From: Variovorax saccharolyticus
GTDB taxonomy: Bacteria > Pseudomonadota > Gammaproteobacteria > Burkholderiales > Burkholderiaceae_C
Length of the DNA stretch: 64,000 nucleotides
Assembly: GCF_030316765.1 (NCBI RefSeq)
Contig: NZ_JASZYT010000003.1
Span: 248,001 to 312,000 of the forward strand
Direction: 5' to 3'
Below are positions 15,273 through 25,934 of the stretch, piece by piece; positions within the stretch are counted from its first letter, which is position 1, and each line of letters begins with the position of its first letter. A program made the translations under genes and the position numbers. Below the pieces are notes generated by a model. That model saw only the letters and a list, made by a program, of their open reading frames with translations. It made no database searches and had not been told where the DNA came from.

Positions 15273-16601
15273 CTAGACCTTGTAGTAGCGCTCGGCGCGC
15301 TTCTGCGCCCGCTCGGCTGCTTCCTTCGGCGTCTTCGACCCGCTGGCTGCCTCGGCCACCATGTTCGGGATGATGAAGTCCGCCGCCGCGCCGGCCGATG
15401 CATAGCCGAGCTTGCCCTCGTAGCCGGCCGGCCGCAGGTTCTTGACCGAGTCGCGGTAGGGCGTGTTCTTCGGGTCGGAGGTCCAGATCGCATTGGCCTC
15501 GTAGGCCCGCAGCGGCTGCGCCACGTAGCCGCCGCCGCCCTTGAGCCAGTCGTCGAACTGCGGCCGCTCCATCATGAAGCGCAGGAACTCCTTGGAGGCC
15601 TGCGGGTACTTCGTGTACTTCATGATCATCTGGTTGAAGAACAGGTGCGACTCGGTCGGCACGCCCACCGGCCCGACCGGGAACACCGCATGGTTGATGT
15701 CCGACGCCATCTCCTTGACCTTCGGATCGGGCGAGTTCTTGGCCGCGTAGTAGATCGAGATGCCGTTGTTCGTGACGCTGATCTGGCCGTCGAGGAAGGC
15801 CTTGTTGTTGTTCGGATCGAGCCACGACAAGGTGCCCGGAATGAAGTTGGCGTAGAGCTCCTTGGCGTACTCGAGCGCTTTCAGGGTCTCGGGACTGTCG
15901 ATCACCACCTTGTTGCTCTTGTCGACCAGCTTGCCGCCGAAGGACCAGATCAGCCAGTTGGTCCAGACGCTGTCGCCCGTGGCGTTGCCCAGCGCCATGC
16001 CGCCGGGCGTGCCCTTGTCCTTGAGCGCCTTGTAGAGCTTGAGGAAGTCCTCGTTGTTCTTCGGGAAGGTGTCGAAGCCCGCGGCTTTGACCATGCTCTC
16101 GCGATACACGATCAGCGAGCCCGAAGCGCCCAGCGGCAGGCCGATCCATTTCTTGCCGTCCGGCCGCATGAACATCTCGGCGGCCGGATACCAGCCGCCG
16201 TACTTCTTGCCCAGGTATTCCGCCAGGTCGGTGACGTCGAGCAGCTTGTCGGGGTAGAGGTTGGCGTCGTCGTTGGTCGACAGGATGATGTCGGGGCCGG
16301 CGCCGGTGTTGGCCGCCACCGCCGCCTTGGGCCGCACGTCCTCCCAGCCCTCGTTGTCGACCCGCACCTCGATGCCGGTGGCTTCGCTGAAGCGCTTGAC
16401 GTTGGCCATGTAGGCGTCGATGTCGCCCTGCACGAAGCGGCTCCAGCGCAGCACCCGCAGCTTGGCGCCCTTCTCCGGCTTGAAGGCCAGCGTCTGCGCA
16501 TTCGCGAGCGGCGAGAAGATCGCGGTGCCGACGCCGAGCGAGGCGGCAGCCGCGAGGCCGGCCGAACTTTTCAGAATCTTGCGGCGATTGAAATCACTCA
16601 T
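15273..16601 (-). CDS. Sugar ABC transporter substrate-binding protein
   Basis: Periplasmic solute-binding protein of 442 residues (family 1, CUT1 type). The N-terminus MSDFNRRKILKSSAGLAAAA carries a twin-arginine-like motif (NRRKILK) and a hydrophobic core ending near ANAQ at residue 36, suggesting Tat export. The body has typical sugar-binding stretches such as GAGPDIILSTNDDANLY and FLDGQISVTNNG. GGAGA lies upstream of ATG 16601. It sits between the ATPase gene (57-bp gap) and the permeases. The ligand is not evident; a sugar or polyol is likely. Confidence 0.9.
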   Translation of the reverse strand: MSDFNRRKILKSSAGLAAAASLGVGTAIFSPLANAQTLAFKPEKGAKLRVLRWSRFVQGDIDAYMANVKRFSEATGIEVRVDNEGWEDVRPKAAVAANTGAGPDIILSTNDDANLYPDKLLDVTDLAEYLGKKYGGWYPAAEMFMRPDGKKWIGLPLGASGSLIVYRESMVKAAGFDTFPKNNEDFLKLYKALKDKGTPGGMALGNATGDSVWTNWLIWSFGGKLVDKSNKVVIDSPETLKALEYAKELYANFIPGTLSWLDPNNNKAFLDGQISVTNNGISIYYAAKNSPDPKVKEMASDINHAVFPVGPVGVPTESHLFFNQMIMKYTKYPQASKEFLRFMMERPQFDDWLKGGGGYVAQPLRAYEANAIWTSDPKNTPYRDSVKNLRPAGYEGKLGYASAGAAADFIIPNMVAEAASGSKTPKEAAERAQKRAERYYKV

Positions 16602-16658
16602 TCATGTCTCCTGTTGTTGAACGGCCGAAAAAATCCTATTGATCTGCCGCGCGAGGTC

Positions 16659-17732
<1,074 letters not shown>

Positions 17733-17903
17733 GCACTGGAGTCCTGAAAGGTCGCGAATCGACGTCGGGCCATGGAGGCTCCATGCCGCAAGCGCGCAGT
17801 ATTGGCATCGGAACCGCTCGGCGCATCAGGGCAAACCGTTAGGCATTAACCCGCGCAAAATTTGTATGATGACCTGATAACCGCTCACTCCCACCCTTCC
17901 GCC
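17733..17903. promoter_or_regulatory. Divergent control region, sugar operon / FadR-type regulator
   Basis: This gap separates the leftward ABC operon from the rightward regulator and its enzymes. The AT-rich part near 17855-17880 contains TTTGTATGATGACCTGATAA, the only such patch in the gap, and could hold the regulator's operator. Symmetry is weak, so this is only a suggestion. Confidence 0.3.
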
Positions 17904-18695
17904 GTGCGGGATCCCGCCCCTTCCCAACCCCAAGCGCTGGTCGTCGACCGGCTGTCGGACCGGCTGGCAGCGCTGCTGTGCGCCCAGATCGAGGGCGGCA
18001 CGCTGCAGGCCGGCGACCGGCTGCCGACCGAGCAGCAACTGGCCTCCTCCCACGGCGTCTCGCGCACCGTGGTCCGCGAGGCCGTGCACCAGCTCAAATC
18101 GAAGGCCCTGGTGCAGTCGCGCCAGGGTTCCGGCGTCTTCGTCGCGCCGCCGCCGCAGAACCAGCCGCTGGCGTTCGACCCGGCGGTCCTGACCTCGGTG
18201 CAGGCCGTGGTCCACGTGGTCGAGGTGCGCCGGGTGCTCGAAGGCGAGATCGCCGCGCTGGCCGCCGAGCGCGCAACCCGCAGCCAGATCGCCGCGCTGC
18301 GGCGCGCCCTCAAGGCCATCGACATCGCGGTGGCCGAGGGCCGCGACGGCGTCGCCGAGGACCTGGCCTTCCACCGCGTGATCGGCGAGTCGACCGGCAA
18401 CCCGCAGTTCCGACTGCTGCTCGGCTTCCTCGAGCAGTACCTGCGCGAAGGCATGCGCATCACGCGCGGCAACGAAGCCCGGCGGACCGACTTCATGGCC
18501 GCGGTGCAGCAAGAGCACCGTGCCATCTTCGAGGCCATCGCGGCGCACGATCCGGTGGCCGCGCGCCTGCATGCCAACGAGCACCTGATCCGCGGCGAAC
18601 AGCGGCTGGTCGAAGGCGGCATCATCGACGGCCGGCGCCGCAAGGCGGCCGCCAAGGTCGCGCGCTCCGCGGCCGTCCGCAAGACAAAGCACTGA
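17862..18695 (+). CDS. FadR-type (GntR/FCD) transcriptional regulator
   Basis: DNA-binding regulator with an N-terminal winged helix ([23 protein letters not shown] is the recognition region) and a C-terminal FCD ligand domain. The latter keeps histidines that usually bind metal ([12 protein letters not shown] and [13 protein letters not shown]). The start is uncertain: the frame opens with TTG 17862 in an AT-rich operator-like patch, while GTG 17904 ([10 protein letters not shown]) is an alternative without a clear ribosome site. The next gene starts 11 bp after its stop. It probably senses a sugar acid and represses both the divergent transporter and its own enzyme operon. Confidence 0.85.
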   Translation: MYDDLITAHSHPSAVRDPAPSQPQALVVDRLSDRLAALLCAQIEGGTLQAGDRLPTEQQLASSHGVSRTVVREAVHQLKSKALVQSRQGSGVFVAPPPQNQPLAFDPAVLTSVQAVVHVVEVRRVLEGEIAALAAERATRSQIAALRRALKAIDIAVAEGRDGVAEDLAFHRVIGESTGNPQFRLLLGFLEQYLREGMRITRGNEARRTDFMAAVQQEHRAIFEAIAAHDPVAARLHANEHLIRGEQRLVEGGIIDGRRRKAAAKVARSAAVRKTKH

Positions 18696-18706
18696 AGGAG
18701 ACTGCA

Positions 18707-19723
18707 ATGAAACTCATGATCACCGGCGGCGGCGGCTTCGTCGGCGCCCGCCTCGCACGCACCCTGCTCCAGCGCGGCACGCTGGCCGGCCAGCGCATCG
18801 AGCGCATGGTGCTGACCGACATCGCGCCGCCGCCGGCCGACCTGCTGGCCGATGCGCGGGTCGAGGCCCGGACCGGCCCGCTGCTGGCGCAGACCGACGC
18901 GCTGCGCGACGAGCCCTTCGACGGCATCTTCCACCTCGCCTCGGCCGTGTCGGGCGAATGCGAGCTCGACTTCGACCTCGGCCTGCGCTCCAACCTCGAC
19001 AGCACGCGGGCGCTGCTCGATGCGCTGCGGGCCCATGTCAACGGCGGCGGCAAGGTCGCCCGGCTGGTGTTCTCGAGCTCGGTGGCGGTGTTCGGGCCCG
19101 ACCCGGCGGTGCCGCTGCCAAAGCTCGTGGCCGACGACACGCTGCCCGCGCCGCAGACCTCCTACGGCACGCAGAAGCTGATCTGCGAGCATCTGGTGGC
19201 CGACTACACGCGCAAGGGCTACGTCGACGGCCGCGCCGCGCGCCTCATGACCGTCACCGTGCGGCCGGGCCGGCCCAACGGCGCCGCCTCCTCCTTCTTC
19301 AGCGGCATCATCCGCGAGCCGCTGGCCGGCGTCGAATCGGTCTGCCCGGTCTCGCCCGAGGTGTCGCACCCGGTGTCGTCGCCGTCTCGCACCGTCGACG
19401 GCCTGATCGCGGTCTACGAGGCCACGCGCGAGGCCTTCTGCGGCCGCACGGCGCTCAACCTGCCGGCGCTCAACGTGCGCGTGGCCGACATGCTCGACGC
19501 CCTCGAGGCGGTGGCCGGCCCGAAGGTGCGCGCCCGCGTGCGCTTCGAGCGCGACGAACGCATCGCCGGCATCGTGGCCAACTGGCCGGGCGGCGCGAGC
19601 GCCGCGCGGGCGGCACGCCTCGGCCTGCTGCCGCACGAGAACTTTGCCGATATCGTCCGGCAGTACATCGACGACTGCGCGGCGCTGCCGAGCGCAGACC
19701 AGACCTTGAAGGGAATGTCCTGA
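18707..19723 (+). CDS. denD: NAD-dependent epimerase/dehydratase, D-erythronate dehydrogenase-like (DenD)
   Basis: Short-chain dehydrogenase of 338 residues with an extended Rossmann fold: TGGGGFVG at 6-13 binds NAD, SSS at 123-125 and Tyr153-x-x-x-Lys157 (SYGTQK) form the catalytic set. The overall pattern, including [23 protein letters not shown], is that of DenD, which oxidises D-erythronate to 2-oxotetronate. GAAGGAG precedes ATG 18707. Its stop overlaps the dehydratase start by one base (TGATG). No 2-oxotetronate kinase or aldolase is seen here, so the real substrate may be another sugar acid. Confidence 0.78.
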   Translation: MKLMITGGGGFVGARLARTLLQRGTLAGQRIERMVLTDIAPPPADLLADARVEARTGPLLAQTDALRDEPFDGIFHLASAVSGECELDFDLGLRSNLDSTRALLDALRAHVNGGGKVARLVFSSSVAVFGPDPAVPLPKLVADDTLPAPQTSYGTQKLICEHLVADYTRKGYVDGRAARLMTVTVRPGRPNGAASSFFSGIIREPLAGVESVCPVSPEVSHPVSSPSRTVDGLIAVYEATREAFCGRTALNLPALNVRVADMLDALEAVAGPKVRARVRFERDERIAGIVANWPGGASAARAARLGLLPHENFADIVRQYIDDCAALPSADQTLKGMS

Positions 19724-21546
19724 TGAAGAACCCCACGAAGAAGAAGACCCCGGCCGCCAAGCCGAAGCCCCTCGCGCTGCGCTCGCAGGCCTGGTTCGAC
19801 AACCCGGCCAATGCCGACATGACCGCGCTCTATCTCGAGCGCACCATGAACTTCGGCCTCGGCTTCGACGAGCTGCAGTCGGGCCGGCCGATCATCGGCA
19901 TCGCCCAGACCGGCTCCGACATCGCGCCCTGCAACCGCCACCACCTGGTGCTGGCCGAACGCACGCGCGAAGGCATCCGCGACGCCGGCGGCATCGCCTT
20001 CGAGTTCCCGATCCACCCGATCCAGGAAACCTGCAAGCGGCCGACCGCGGCGCTCGACCGCAACCTGCAGTACCTGTCGCTGGTCGAGGTGCTCTACGGC
20101 TACCCGATCGACGGCGTGGTGCTGACCACCGGCTGCGACAAGACCACGCCGGCGCAGCTGATGGCGGCCGCCACGGTCGACATCCCGGCGATCGCGCTCA
20201 ACTCGGGGCCGATGCTCAACGGCTGGTACCAGGGCGAGCGCACCGGCTCGGGCACCATCGTCTGGCGCGCGCGCGAGATGATGGCCGCAGGCGAGATCGG
20301 CTACCAGGAGTTCCTGAAGCTGGTCGCGTCATCGGCGCCCTCCACCGGGCACTGCAACACGATGGGCACGGCGTCGACCATGAACTCGCTGGCCGAGGCG
20401 CTCGGCATGACGCTGCCCGGCAGCGCCGCGATTCCGGCGCCCTACCGCGACCGCCAGGAGATGGCCTACCTGACCGGCAAGCGCATCGTCGAGATGGTAC
20501 GCGAGAACCTGAAGCCCTCCGACATCATGACCCGCGAGGCCTTCGAGAACGCGATCGTGGTCAACTCCGCGCTCGGCGGCTCGACCAACGCGCCGGTGCA
20601 CCTGATCGCGATCGCCCGCCACATCGGCGTCGAACTCACGCCCGACGACTGGGAGAAGCACGGCTACAAGATCCCGCTGATCGTCAACCTGCAGCCGGCC
20701 GGCGAGTATCTGGGCGAGGACTACTACCGCGCCGGGGGCGTGCCCGCGGTGGTGGCCGAGCTGATCGCCAAGGGCAAGATCAAGCCGGCCCTCACGGCCA
20801 ACGGCAAGACCCTGATCGAGAACTGCGAAGGCAAGTTCACGAGCGACCGCAAGGTGATCTGGCCCTACGCCAAGCCGATGAAGAAAGACGCCGGCTTCCT
20901 GAACCTCAAGGGCAACCTGTTCGACTCCGCGATCATGAAGACCAGCGTGATCACGCCCGAGTTCCACAGCCGCTACCTCCAGGACCCGAAGGACCCGATG
21001 GCCTTCGAGGGCACGGCCGTCGTCTTCGACGGCCCCGAGGACTACCACCATCGCATCGACGACCCGAAGATGAAGATCGGCCCGCACAGCGTGCTCTTCA
21101 TGCGCGGCGTGGGCCCTGTCGGCTATCCGGGCGCGGCCGAAGTGGTCAACATGCGCGCGCCGTCCTACCTGCTCAAGAAGGGCATCACGGCCCTGCCCTG
21201 CATCGGCGACGGCCGGCAGTCGGGCACCTCGGGTTCGCCTTCGATCCTCAACGCCTCGCCCGAGGCTGCGACCGGCGGCGGCCTGGCGCTGGTGCGCACC
21301 GGCGACCGCGTGCGCATCGACCTCAAGAAGCGCACCGCCAACATCCTGGTGCCCGACGAGGAACTCGAGAAGCGGCGCGCCGACCTGGCGGCTGCCGGCG
21401 GCTACCCCTACCCGCCGAGCCAGACGCCCTGGCAGGAGATCCAGCGCGGCATCGTCGACGAGCTGTCGGCGGGCATGGTGCTCAAGCCGGCCGTGAAGTA
21501 CCAGAAGATCCACGCGACCTTCGGCATCCCGAGAGATAACCACTAG
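19723..21546 (+). CDS. IlvD/Edd-family sugar-acid dehydratase (L-arabinonate / D-xylonate type)
   Basis: Dehydratase of 607 residues that removes water from an aldonic acid to give a 2-keto-3-deoxy acid, using an iron-sulfur cluster and magnesium. Candidate cluster ligands are Cys70 (DIAPCN), Cys138 (TGCDKTTP) and Cys211 ([12 protein letters not shown]). The later [20 protein letters not shown] is the family's C-terminal signature. The sequence looks closer to the aldonate dehydratases than to IlvD of branched-chain amino-acid synthesis. It is coupled to the denD-like gene by a one-base overlap. Together with the ABC transporter it suggests uptake and oxidation of a sugar or sugar acid. Confidence 0.85.
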   Translation: MKNPTKKKTPAAKPKPLALRSQAWFDNPANADMTALYLERTMNFGLGFDELQSGRPIIGIAQTGSDIAPCNRHHLVLAERTREGIRDAGGIAFEFPIHPIQETCKRPTAALDRNLQYLSLVEVLYGYPIDGVVLTTGCDKTTPAQLMAAATVDIPAIALNSGPMLNGWYQGERTGSGTIVWRAREMMAAGEIGYQEFLKLVASSAPSTGHCNTMGTASTMNSLAEALGMTLPGSAAIPAPYRDRQEMAYLTGKRIVEMVRENLKPSDIMTREAFENAIVVNSALGGSTNAPVHLIAIARHIGVELTPDDWEKHGYKIPLIVNLQPAGEYLGEDYYRAGGVPAVVAELIAKGKIKPALTANGKTLIENCEGKFTSDRKVIWPYAKPMKKDAGFLNLKGNLFDSAIMKTSVITPEFHSRYLQDPKDPMAFEGTAVVFDGPEDYHHRIDDPKMKIGPHSVLFMRGVGPVGYPGAAEVVNMRAPSYLLKKGITALPCIGDGRQSGTSGSPSILNASPEAATGGGLALVRTGDRVRIDLKKRTANILVPDEELEKRRADLAAAGGYPYPPSQTPWQEIQRGIVDELSAGMVLKPAVKYQKIHATFGIPRDNH

Positions 21547-21580
21547 CCATCCGGCGGTCGGGACTCAGGTCGAGAGCGCC

Positions 21581-21660
21581 CGCGGAACCGGCTTTGCCGG
21601 GCCGCTGGACGCGCCCCCTCGAGGGGGAGGCGGCTACACGCAGTGAGCCGCATTCGGGGG
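21581..21660 (+). repeat. Interspersed repeat, copy C
   Basis: The element has the same order as copies B and D: CGCGGAACCGGCTTTGCCGG, then CCCCCTCGAGGGGG, then GGCTACACGCAGTGAGCC and a closing G-run. It fills most of the 119-bp space between the convergent dehydratase and DUF4136 genes, where its hairpins could act as a transcript end. Confidence 0.75.
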
Positions 21661-21665
21661 TGGGC

Positions 21666-22199
21666 TTATTTCGGGGGGAAGCCGGCGAACATCTTGTCCA
21701 GGGCAGACTGCAGCAGCGCATTCATCTGCGCCGGGTCGTCGTGCAAGGTGCCGCTCGCGGTGCCGCGCCAAGCCGAGCGCTTGCTCTGCGCATTGACCAT
21801 GTCGACCACCAGGGTGCCGATCTCGTAAGTGTCGGTGGGCGCTGCCGTGTTGGGCGCCGGCGGACCGAAGCCGCCCCAGCCCAGGTAGCCGACGCGGGAG
21901 TAGTAGGCGCTCTGGCTTTCCTTCTCGGTCGACGACACGTGCGCCGACACATGGATGTCGCCGTTGGGCGCCAGCTTCCAGCCCCTGGCCTGCAGCCGCG
22001 CATCGATGCCATCGACGATGCGCTGCTGCATCAGCGGCGTGCCGCCGTCGGGCCGGGCCACCCAGCTGTAGGTGCGCACGCGCGAGAAGTCGGCGCCCGG
22101 ATCGACATCGATCTTGACCGTCGGTCCGCCGACGCTCGCGCAGGCCGAAAACAGCAGCGGAATGGCCAATGCGGCGAAGGCAGCGAAGCGTCTGTTCAT
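21666..22199 (-). CDS. DUF4136 lipoprotein
   Basis: Predicted outer-membrane lipoprotein of 177 residues from ATG 22199. The signal MNRRFAAFAALAIPLLFSAC ends in a lipobox with Cys20. The body has the DUF4136 pattern: PGADFSRVRTYSWV early, then DGIDARLQARGWKLAP, a glycine-rich YLGWGGFGPP segment, and TLVVDMVNAQSKRSAWRG. Members are widespread in proteobacteria and have no agreed function. A longer start at 22211 would add four residues before the signal and is less likely. It lies 30 bp from the ketosynthase stop, but with its own start region. Confidence 0.82.
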   Translation of the reverse strand: MNRRFAAFAALAIPLLFSACASVGGPTVKIDVDPGADFSRVRTYSWVARPDGGTPLMQQRIVDGIDARLQARGWKLAPNGDIHVSAHVSSTEKESQSAYYSRVGYLGWGGFGPPAPNTAAPTDTYEIGTLVVDMVNAQSKRSAWRGTASGTLHDDPAQMNALLQSALDKMFAGFPPK

Positions 22200-22229
22200 G
22201 TGGAGTCCCATGCGGTGTGAAAAGGAAGT

Positions 22230-23438
22230 CTAGCCTCGGGGCCGGCGGAAGAGCAGCACTGAATTCGTCCCCCCGAAAGCGAAGGAGTTGCTGATCGCGG
22301 CCTGCAGCCCGGGCGCTTCGGTGTCGCCGGGCGCCACCAGGTTCAGTCCGCAGGCCGGGTCGGCCTCAGCGCAATGCATGTTCGGCGGCAATGCGCGAAG
22401 GTGCAGTGCCAGCACCGTGACCACGGCCTCGAGCGCGCCCGCGGCCCCGAGCAGATGTCCGTGCAGCGCCTTGGTCGAGCTCACGCGCAGGCGGTCCAGG
22501 TCCGCGCCCCAGACCTGGGCCAGCGCATCGTGCTCGACCACGTCGCCGATGCGCGTGGCCGTGCCGTGCGCATTGCAGTAGCCGACGTCGCGCGGCTGCA
22601 GGCCGGCCTGGCGCAGCGCCTGGCGCAGCGCGCGCGCCTGGCCCGGAGCGTCCGGCTTGGTCAGGTGGGTGGCGTCGCAGCTGAGGCCCCAACCGGCCAG
22701 CTCGGCATAGGAACGGGCGCCGCGGCGGCGCGCGCGCTCGGCCGATTCGAGCACCAGGAAGGCAGCCCCCTCGCCGAGCGCGAAGCCGCTGCGATCGCTC
22801 GCGAAAGGGCGGATCGCGGTCGCTTCTTCGCCGGGCTTGACGCTCGCCAGGGTCTGCATCGCCTGCCAGGCGAGCACCACGCCCGGCACGATCAGCGCTT
22901 CGCTGCCGCCGGCGATCGCCAGGTCGACATCACCGCGCTGCACCGCCTTGGCCGCTTCGGCGATGGCCACCGACGAGGAGGCGCAGGCCACCGAATAGGT
23001 CAGCACCGGGCCCTGCACGCCCTGGCGCATCGCGACCTGCGAGGCCGGTGCGTTCGGCATGAAGGCGGGGATGGTCAACGGCGGCACGCGTCCGCCGCCG
23101 CGGTAGGCGGCTTCGAGTGCCGCCGCACCGCCCATGCCGCAGCCGGCGTAGACGCCGATGCGCTCGGGGTCGAGTTCACCGAGCGCGCCGGCATCCTGCA
23201 TCGCGAGGTCGGCCGCGGCCACGGCGAGCTGGCTCACGCGGTCGACGCCGGCGAGCTGCAGCTTGGTGAACCAGCGGGATTCATCGAAGGCGACGCGGGC
23301 CGCCACGGCCGCCTTGGGCAACTCCGGAAAGACCGGCTCGAGGGCCGAACGGCCGCGCAGCAAGGCCTCGAACACGGCGGCGTGATCTTGGCCGTGGGGG
23401 GCCACGAGGCCCAGGCCGGTGACCGCAACCGGATTCAC
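22230..23438 (-). CDS. Stand-alone beta-ketoacyl-ACP synthase (KAS II / FabF type)
   Basis: Condensing enzyme of 402 residues that extends an acyl chain on an acyl carrier protein with malonyl-ACP. The catalytic triad is complete: Cys152 (YSVACASSS), His291 (NAHGTAT) and His328 (STKALHGHLLGAAG). It starts with GTG at 23438, overlapping the stop of the adjacent acyl carrier protein gene (GTGA), so the two are co-translated. It lies far from any other fatty-acid gene visible here, and its sequence departs from housekeeping FabF. A role in a special lipid, aryl polyene or small metabolite is possible; the product cannot be named. Confidence 0.87.
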   Translation of the reverse strand: MNPVAVTGLGLVAPHGQDHAAVFEALLRGRSALEPVFPELPKAAVAARVAFDESRWFTKLQLAGVDRVSQLAVAAADLAMQDAGALGELDPERIGVYAGCGMGGAAALEAAYRGGGRVPPLTIPAFMPNAPASQVAMRQGVQGPVLTYSVACASSSVAIAEAAKAVQRGDVDLAIAGGSEALIVPGVVLAWQAMQTLASVKPGEEATAIRPFASDRSGFALGEGAAFLVLESAERARRRGARSYAELAGWGLSCDATHLTKPDAPGQARALRQALRQAGLQPRDVGYCNAHGTATRIGDVVEHDALAQVWGADLDRLRVSSTKALHGHLLGAAGALEAVVTVLALHLRALPPNMHCAEADPACGLNLVAPGDTEAPGLQAAISNSFAFGGTNSVLLFRRPRG

Positions 23439-23677
23439 GTGGTGGTCTGCGCCGCCCTGACCCTGTCGACCACGGCTGCGAGCGCGGCCAGGGTGTCGAT
23501 GTTCGGGTCGTCGTCGGGCATCGTGATCGAGAAACGATCTTCGATGGCGAACACGAATTCGACCAGCGCCAGCGAATCGAAGCCCTTCTCGCGCATCGAG
23601 GCATGCGGGTCGAGCGCCGACGCCTCGATGCCGTACTTCTCGTGAATCAGGTCCTGCAATTCCTTCAGCGAACTCAT
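23435..23677 (-). CDS. Acyl carrier protein
   Basis: Small carrier of 80 residues with the phosphopantetheine site Ser35 in GFDSLALVE. The acidic helix (VEFVFAIEDRFSITMPDDD) is typical of ACPs that bind ketosynthases. It overlaps the downstream ketosynthase by four bases, so it is probably that enzyme's dedicated partner rather than housekeeping AcpP, whose motif is usually DSLD. No holo-ACP synthase is nearby; the cellular one would have to modify it. Confidence 0.88.
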   Translation of the reverse strand: MSSLKELQDLIHEKYGIEASALDPHASMREKGFDSLALVEFVFAIEDRFSITMPDDDPNIDTLAALAAVVDRVRAAQTTT

Positions 23678-23749
23678 CGAAAGGTGTCCGTCGTCATTTC
23701 TGGCCGTTTCCCTGCGGACGGCAATGTTGTGGATGTCGGCCCGCGAGAA

Positions 23750-24511
23750 TCAGCTCCTCCTGGCGCGGCCGCCGAACCGGCCCGCGGGCAGTGACGCCTC
23801 ATGATATCCGCTCCAGCCCGCCGGATTCGCGGCCGGGCGCGGCCGCCAGCGCAGCGAAGGAAGCGCGAAGGCGACGCCCAGCAGCGCGCCGGCGACCACG
23901 TCCAGCACCACGTGCTGCTTGATCGCCAGGGTCGACCAGGCGATCGCCGCGAACCACAGCGCGTTGGCCAGCCGCAGCAGGATCGGCGCACCGGCGTGAC
24001 GCAGGATGTGCTCGATCCAGAGGGCGGTGAAGATCGCGATCGCCACGTGCATCGACGGGCAGGCATTGCCGGCGGCGTCGACGCCCTGCAGGATCGCGAA
24101 GCCGGGGAAGTCCGTCGGCGGCACCGCCATCGGCGGGATCTGCGTCGGCCAGAGGAAGAAGAAGGCCAGGCCCGTGAGGCACAGGCCGCCGACCCACAGG
24201 CCGTACACCAGCAGTTCCCTGAAGGTGAGCTGGAGCCCCGGCGCGAAGCCCACGTAGAGCCAGAGCGAGAAATAGGCGACCAGCGCCTGCGGCTGGAACG
24301 GGATCAGGCGGTCGAGCGCGGTCAGCGGCATCACGGCGACCGGGCCCGCGGGCTGGCGCAACAGATGAAAGTAGCCGATGAAGAACAGCCAGGTGAAGGC
24401 GGTGGTGCCGACCACCTTCAAGGCGAAGTGCCTGCGGATCCGCAACCAGATCTCGACCTTCCAGCTCTCGGGGGGGCGGGGCGCCGGGCGCAGGTCTTGA
24501 GGTGGATTCAT
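23750..24511 (-). CDS. PAP2-family membrane phosphatase / phosphotransferase
   Basis: Integral membrane enzyme of 253 residues with about six hydrophobic segments. It carries the PAP2 catalytic motifs in the form used by the Aur1/inositol-phosphotransferase branch: PSMH at 152-155 and S-T-L-A-I-KQH at 193-200 with Asp204 following. Such enzymes act on phospholipids or isoprenoid phosphates. ATG 24511 (MNPPQDLR) is chosen over one 30 bp upstream. It lies 72 bp upstream of the acyl carrier protein on the same strand and may be co-transcribed with the ACP and ketosynthase, hinting at a lipid-modifying unit. Confidence 0.8.
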   Translation of the reverse strand: MNPPQDLRPAPRPPESWKVEIWLRIRRHFALKVVGTTAFTWLFFIGYFHLLRQPAGPVAVMPLTALDRLIPFQPQALVAYFSLWLYVGFAPGLQLTFRELLVYGLWVGGLCLTGLAFFFLWPTQIPPMAVPPTDFPGFAILQGVDAAGNACPSMHVAIAIFTALWIEHILRHAGAPILLRLANALWFAAIAWSTLAIKQHVVLDVVAGALLGVAFALPSLRWRPRPAANPAGWSGYHEASLPAGRFGGRARRS

Positions 24512-24572
24512 GGGGCTCGGCGTTGTCGTTGATTCTCTCATCAGCCAACGCGCCGAGCGTGTCAGCCGGGCG

Positions 24573-25907
24573 CTACAGGATCAGCAGAGCCCGGAAATCA
24601 TTGACGTTGGTGTGCGTCGGACCGGTCACCAGCAGGTCGCCGATGGCATCGAAGTAGCCGTAGGCATCGTTGCGGTCGAGATGGTCGGCCAGCTTGGCAC
24701 CGGCTGCCTCGGCGCGGCGCAGCGTGTCGGGCGTGACGATGGCGCCGGCGTTGTCCTCGACGCCGTCGATGCCGTCGGTGTCGGCAGCCAGGGCCCAGAC
24801 GCCTTCGCGGCCGGCGAGCGCGCCGGCCAGCCCCAGGCAGAACTCGCCGGCCCGGCCGCCGCGGCCCTTGGCCTGGCCGGGCTGCCGCGGACGGATCGTG
24901 ACCGTGGTCTCGCCGCCCGACAGGATCACGCAGGGCCTGGCGAAAGGTGCGCCGCGCAGCGCCACGGCGCGCGCCAGCGCACCGTGCACCTTGCCGACTT
25001 CACGCGATTCGCCTTCGATCTCGTCGCTCAGGATGTGGGCCGGGATGCCGGCGGCGCGGGCGGCGGCGGCGGCCGCCTCCAGCGATTGCTGGGGCGCCGC
25101 GATGACCTGCGTCACATGGCCCTCGAACACGGGGTCGCCCGGCTTCGGGGTCTCGAGCGCCCCGCTTTCGAGCCGCGCCCGCACCGGCGCCGGCACTTCG
25201 ATCCGGTAGCGGTCGAGAATCGCCAGCGCATCGGCGCAGCTGCTGGCATCGGGCACGGTGGGGCCGCTCGCGATCACGGCCGGGTCGTCGCCCGGCACGT
25301 CGCTGATGGTCAGCGTCACGACCTGCGCCGGCGCGCAGGCGGCGGCCAGCCGCCCGCCCTTGATGCGCGACAGGTGCTTGCGCACGCAGTTCATCTCGCC
25401 GATGTGGGCGCCCGATTCGAGCAGCTGGGTGTTGATGCGCTGCTTGTCGGCCAGCGTGAGCCCCTCGGCCGGCAAGGTCAGCAGCGAGGAGCCGCCACCC
25501 GAGATCAGGCACAGCACCAGGTCGTCGGCCGTCAGGCCTTGGGTCAGTGCGAGGATGCGTTGCGCGGCGTCAAGGCCGGCCTGGTCGGGCACCGGGTGCG
25601 CCGCCTCGACCAGTTCGATCCGCGAGGCCAGGCCCTCGGGGCGCGGCGGAATGTGGCCATAGCGCGTGACCACCAGCCCCGAGAGCGCGGCATCCGCCGG
25701 CCACAGCGCCTCGAGCGCCTGCGCCATCGAGCCTCCGGCCTTGCCGGCGCCCAGCACCAGCGTGCGGCCCTTCGGCGGCGCGGGCAGGAAGGCACCCATG
25801 CTCGCGAGCGGCAGCGCTCGCTCGACCGCCACGCGGTACAGGTGCTCGAGAAATTCGCGCGGCGCCGAATGCGCGTCGGGGATGGGCTGCTGGATCGATG
25901 AGGTCAT
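24573..25907 (-). CDS. Glycerate 2-kinase (MOFRL / TtuD-GckA family)
   Basis: Enzyme of 444 residues of the DUF4147/MOFRL family, long annotated as hydroxypyruvate reductase but shown for several members to phosphorylate glycerate to 2-phosphoglycerate. Visible marks are VLGAGKAGGSMA near residue 52, LISGGGSSLLTLP near 135, and the C-terminal MOFRL part with LSGGETTVTIR, AADTDGIDG and TGPTHTNVNDFRALLIL. It lies 27 bp downstream of puuD on the same strand. Allantoin breakdown yields glyoxylate, which enters metabolism through glycerate, so this kinase fits the last step. The glyoxylate carboligase and tartronate-semialdehyde reductase are not in this window. Confidence 0.85.
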   Translation of the reverse strand: MTSSIQQPIPDAHSAPREFLEHLYRVAVERALPLASMGAFLPAPPKGRTLVLGAGKAGGSMAQALEALWPADAALSGLVVTRYGHIPPRPEGLASRIELVEAAHPVPDQAGLDAAQRILALTQGLTADDLVLCLISGGGSSLLTLPAEGLTLADKQRINTQLLESGAHIGEMNCVRKHLSRIKGGRLAAACAPAQVVTLTISDVPGDDPAVIASGPTVPDASSCADALAILDRYRIEVPAPVRARLESGALETPKPGDPVFEGHVTQVIAAPQQSLEAAAAAARAAGIPAHILSDEIEGESREVGKVHGALARAVALRGAPFARPCVILSGGETTVTIRPRQPGQAKGRGGRAGEFCLGLAGALAGREGVWALAADTDGIDGVEDNAGAIVTPDTLRRAEAAGAKLADHLDRNDAYGYFDAIGDLLVTGPTHTNVNDFRALLIL

Positions 25908-25934
25908 GGTCTTGCTTGTCTCCAGCGCAAGATC

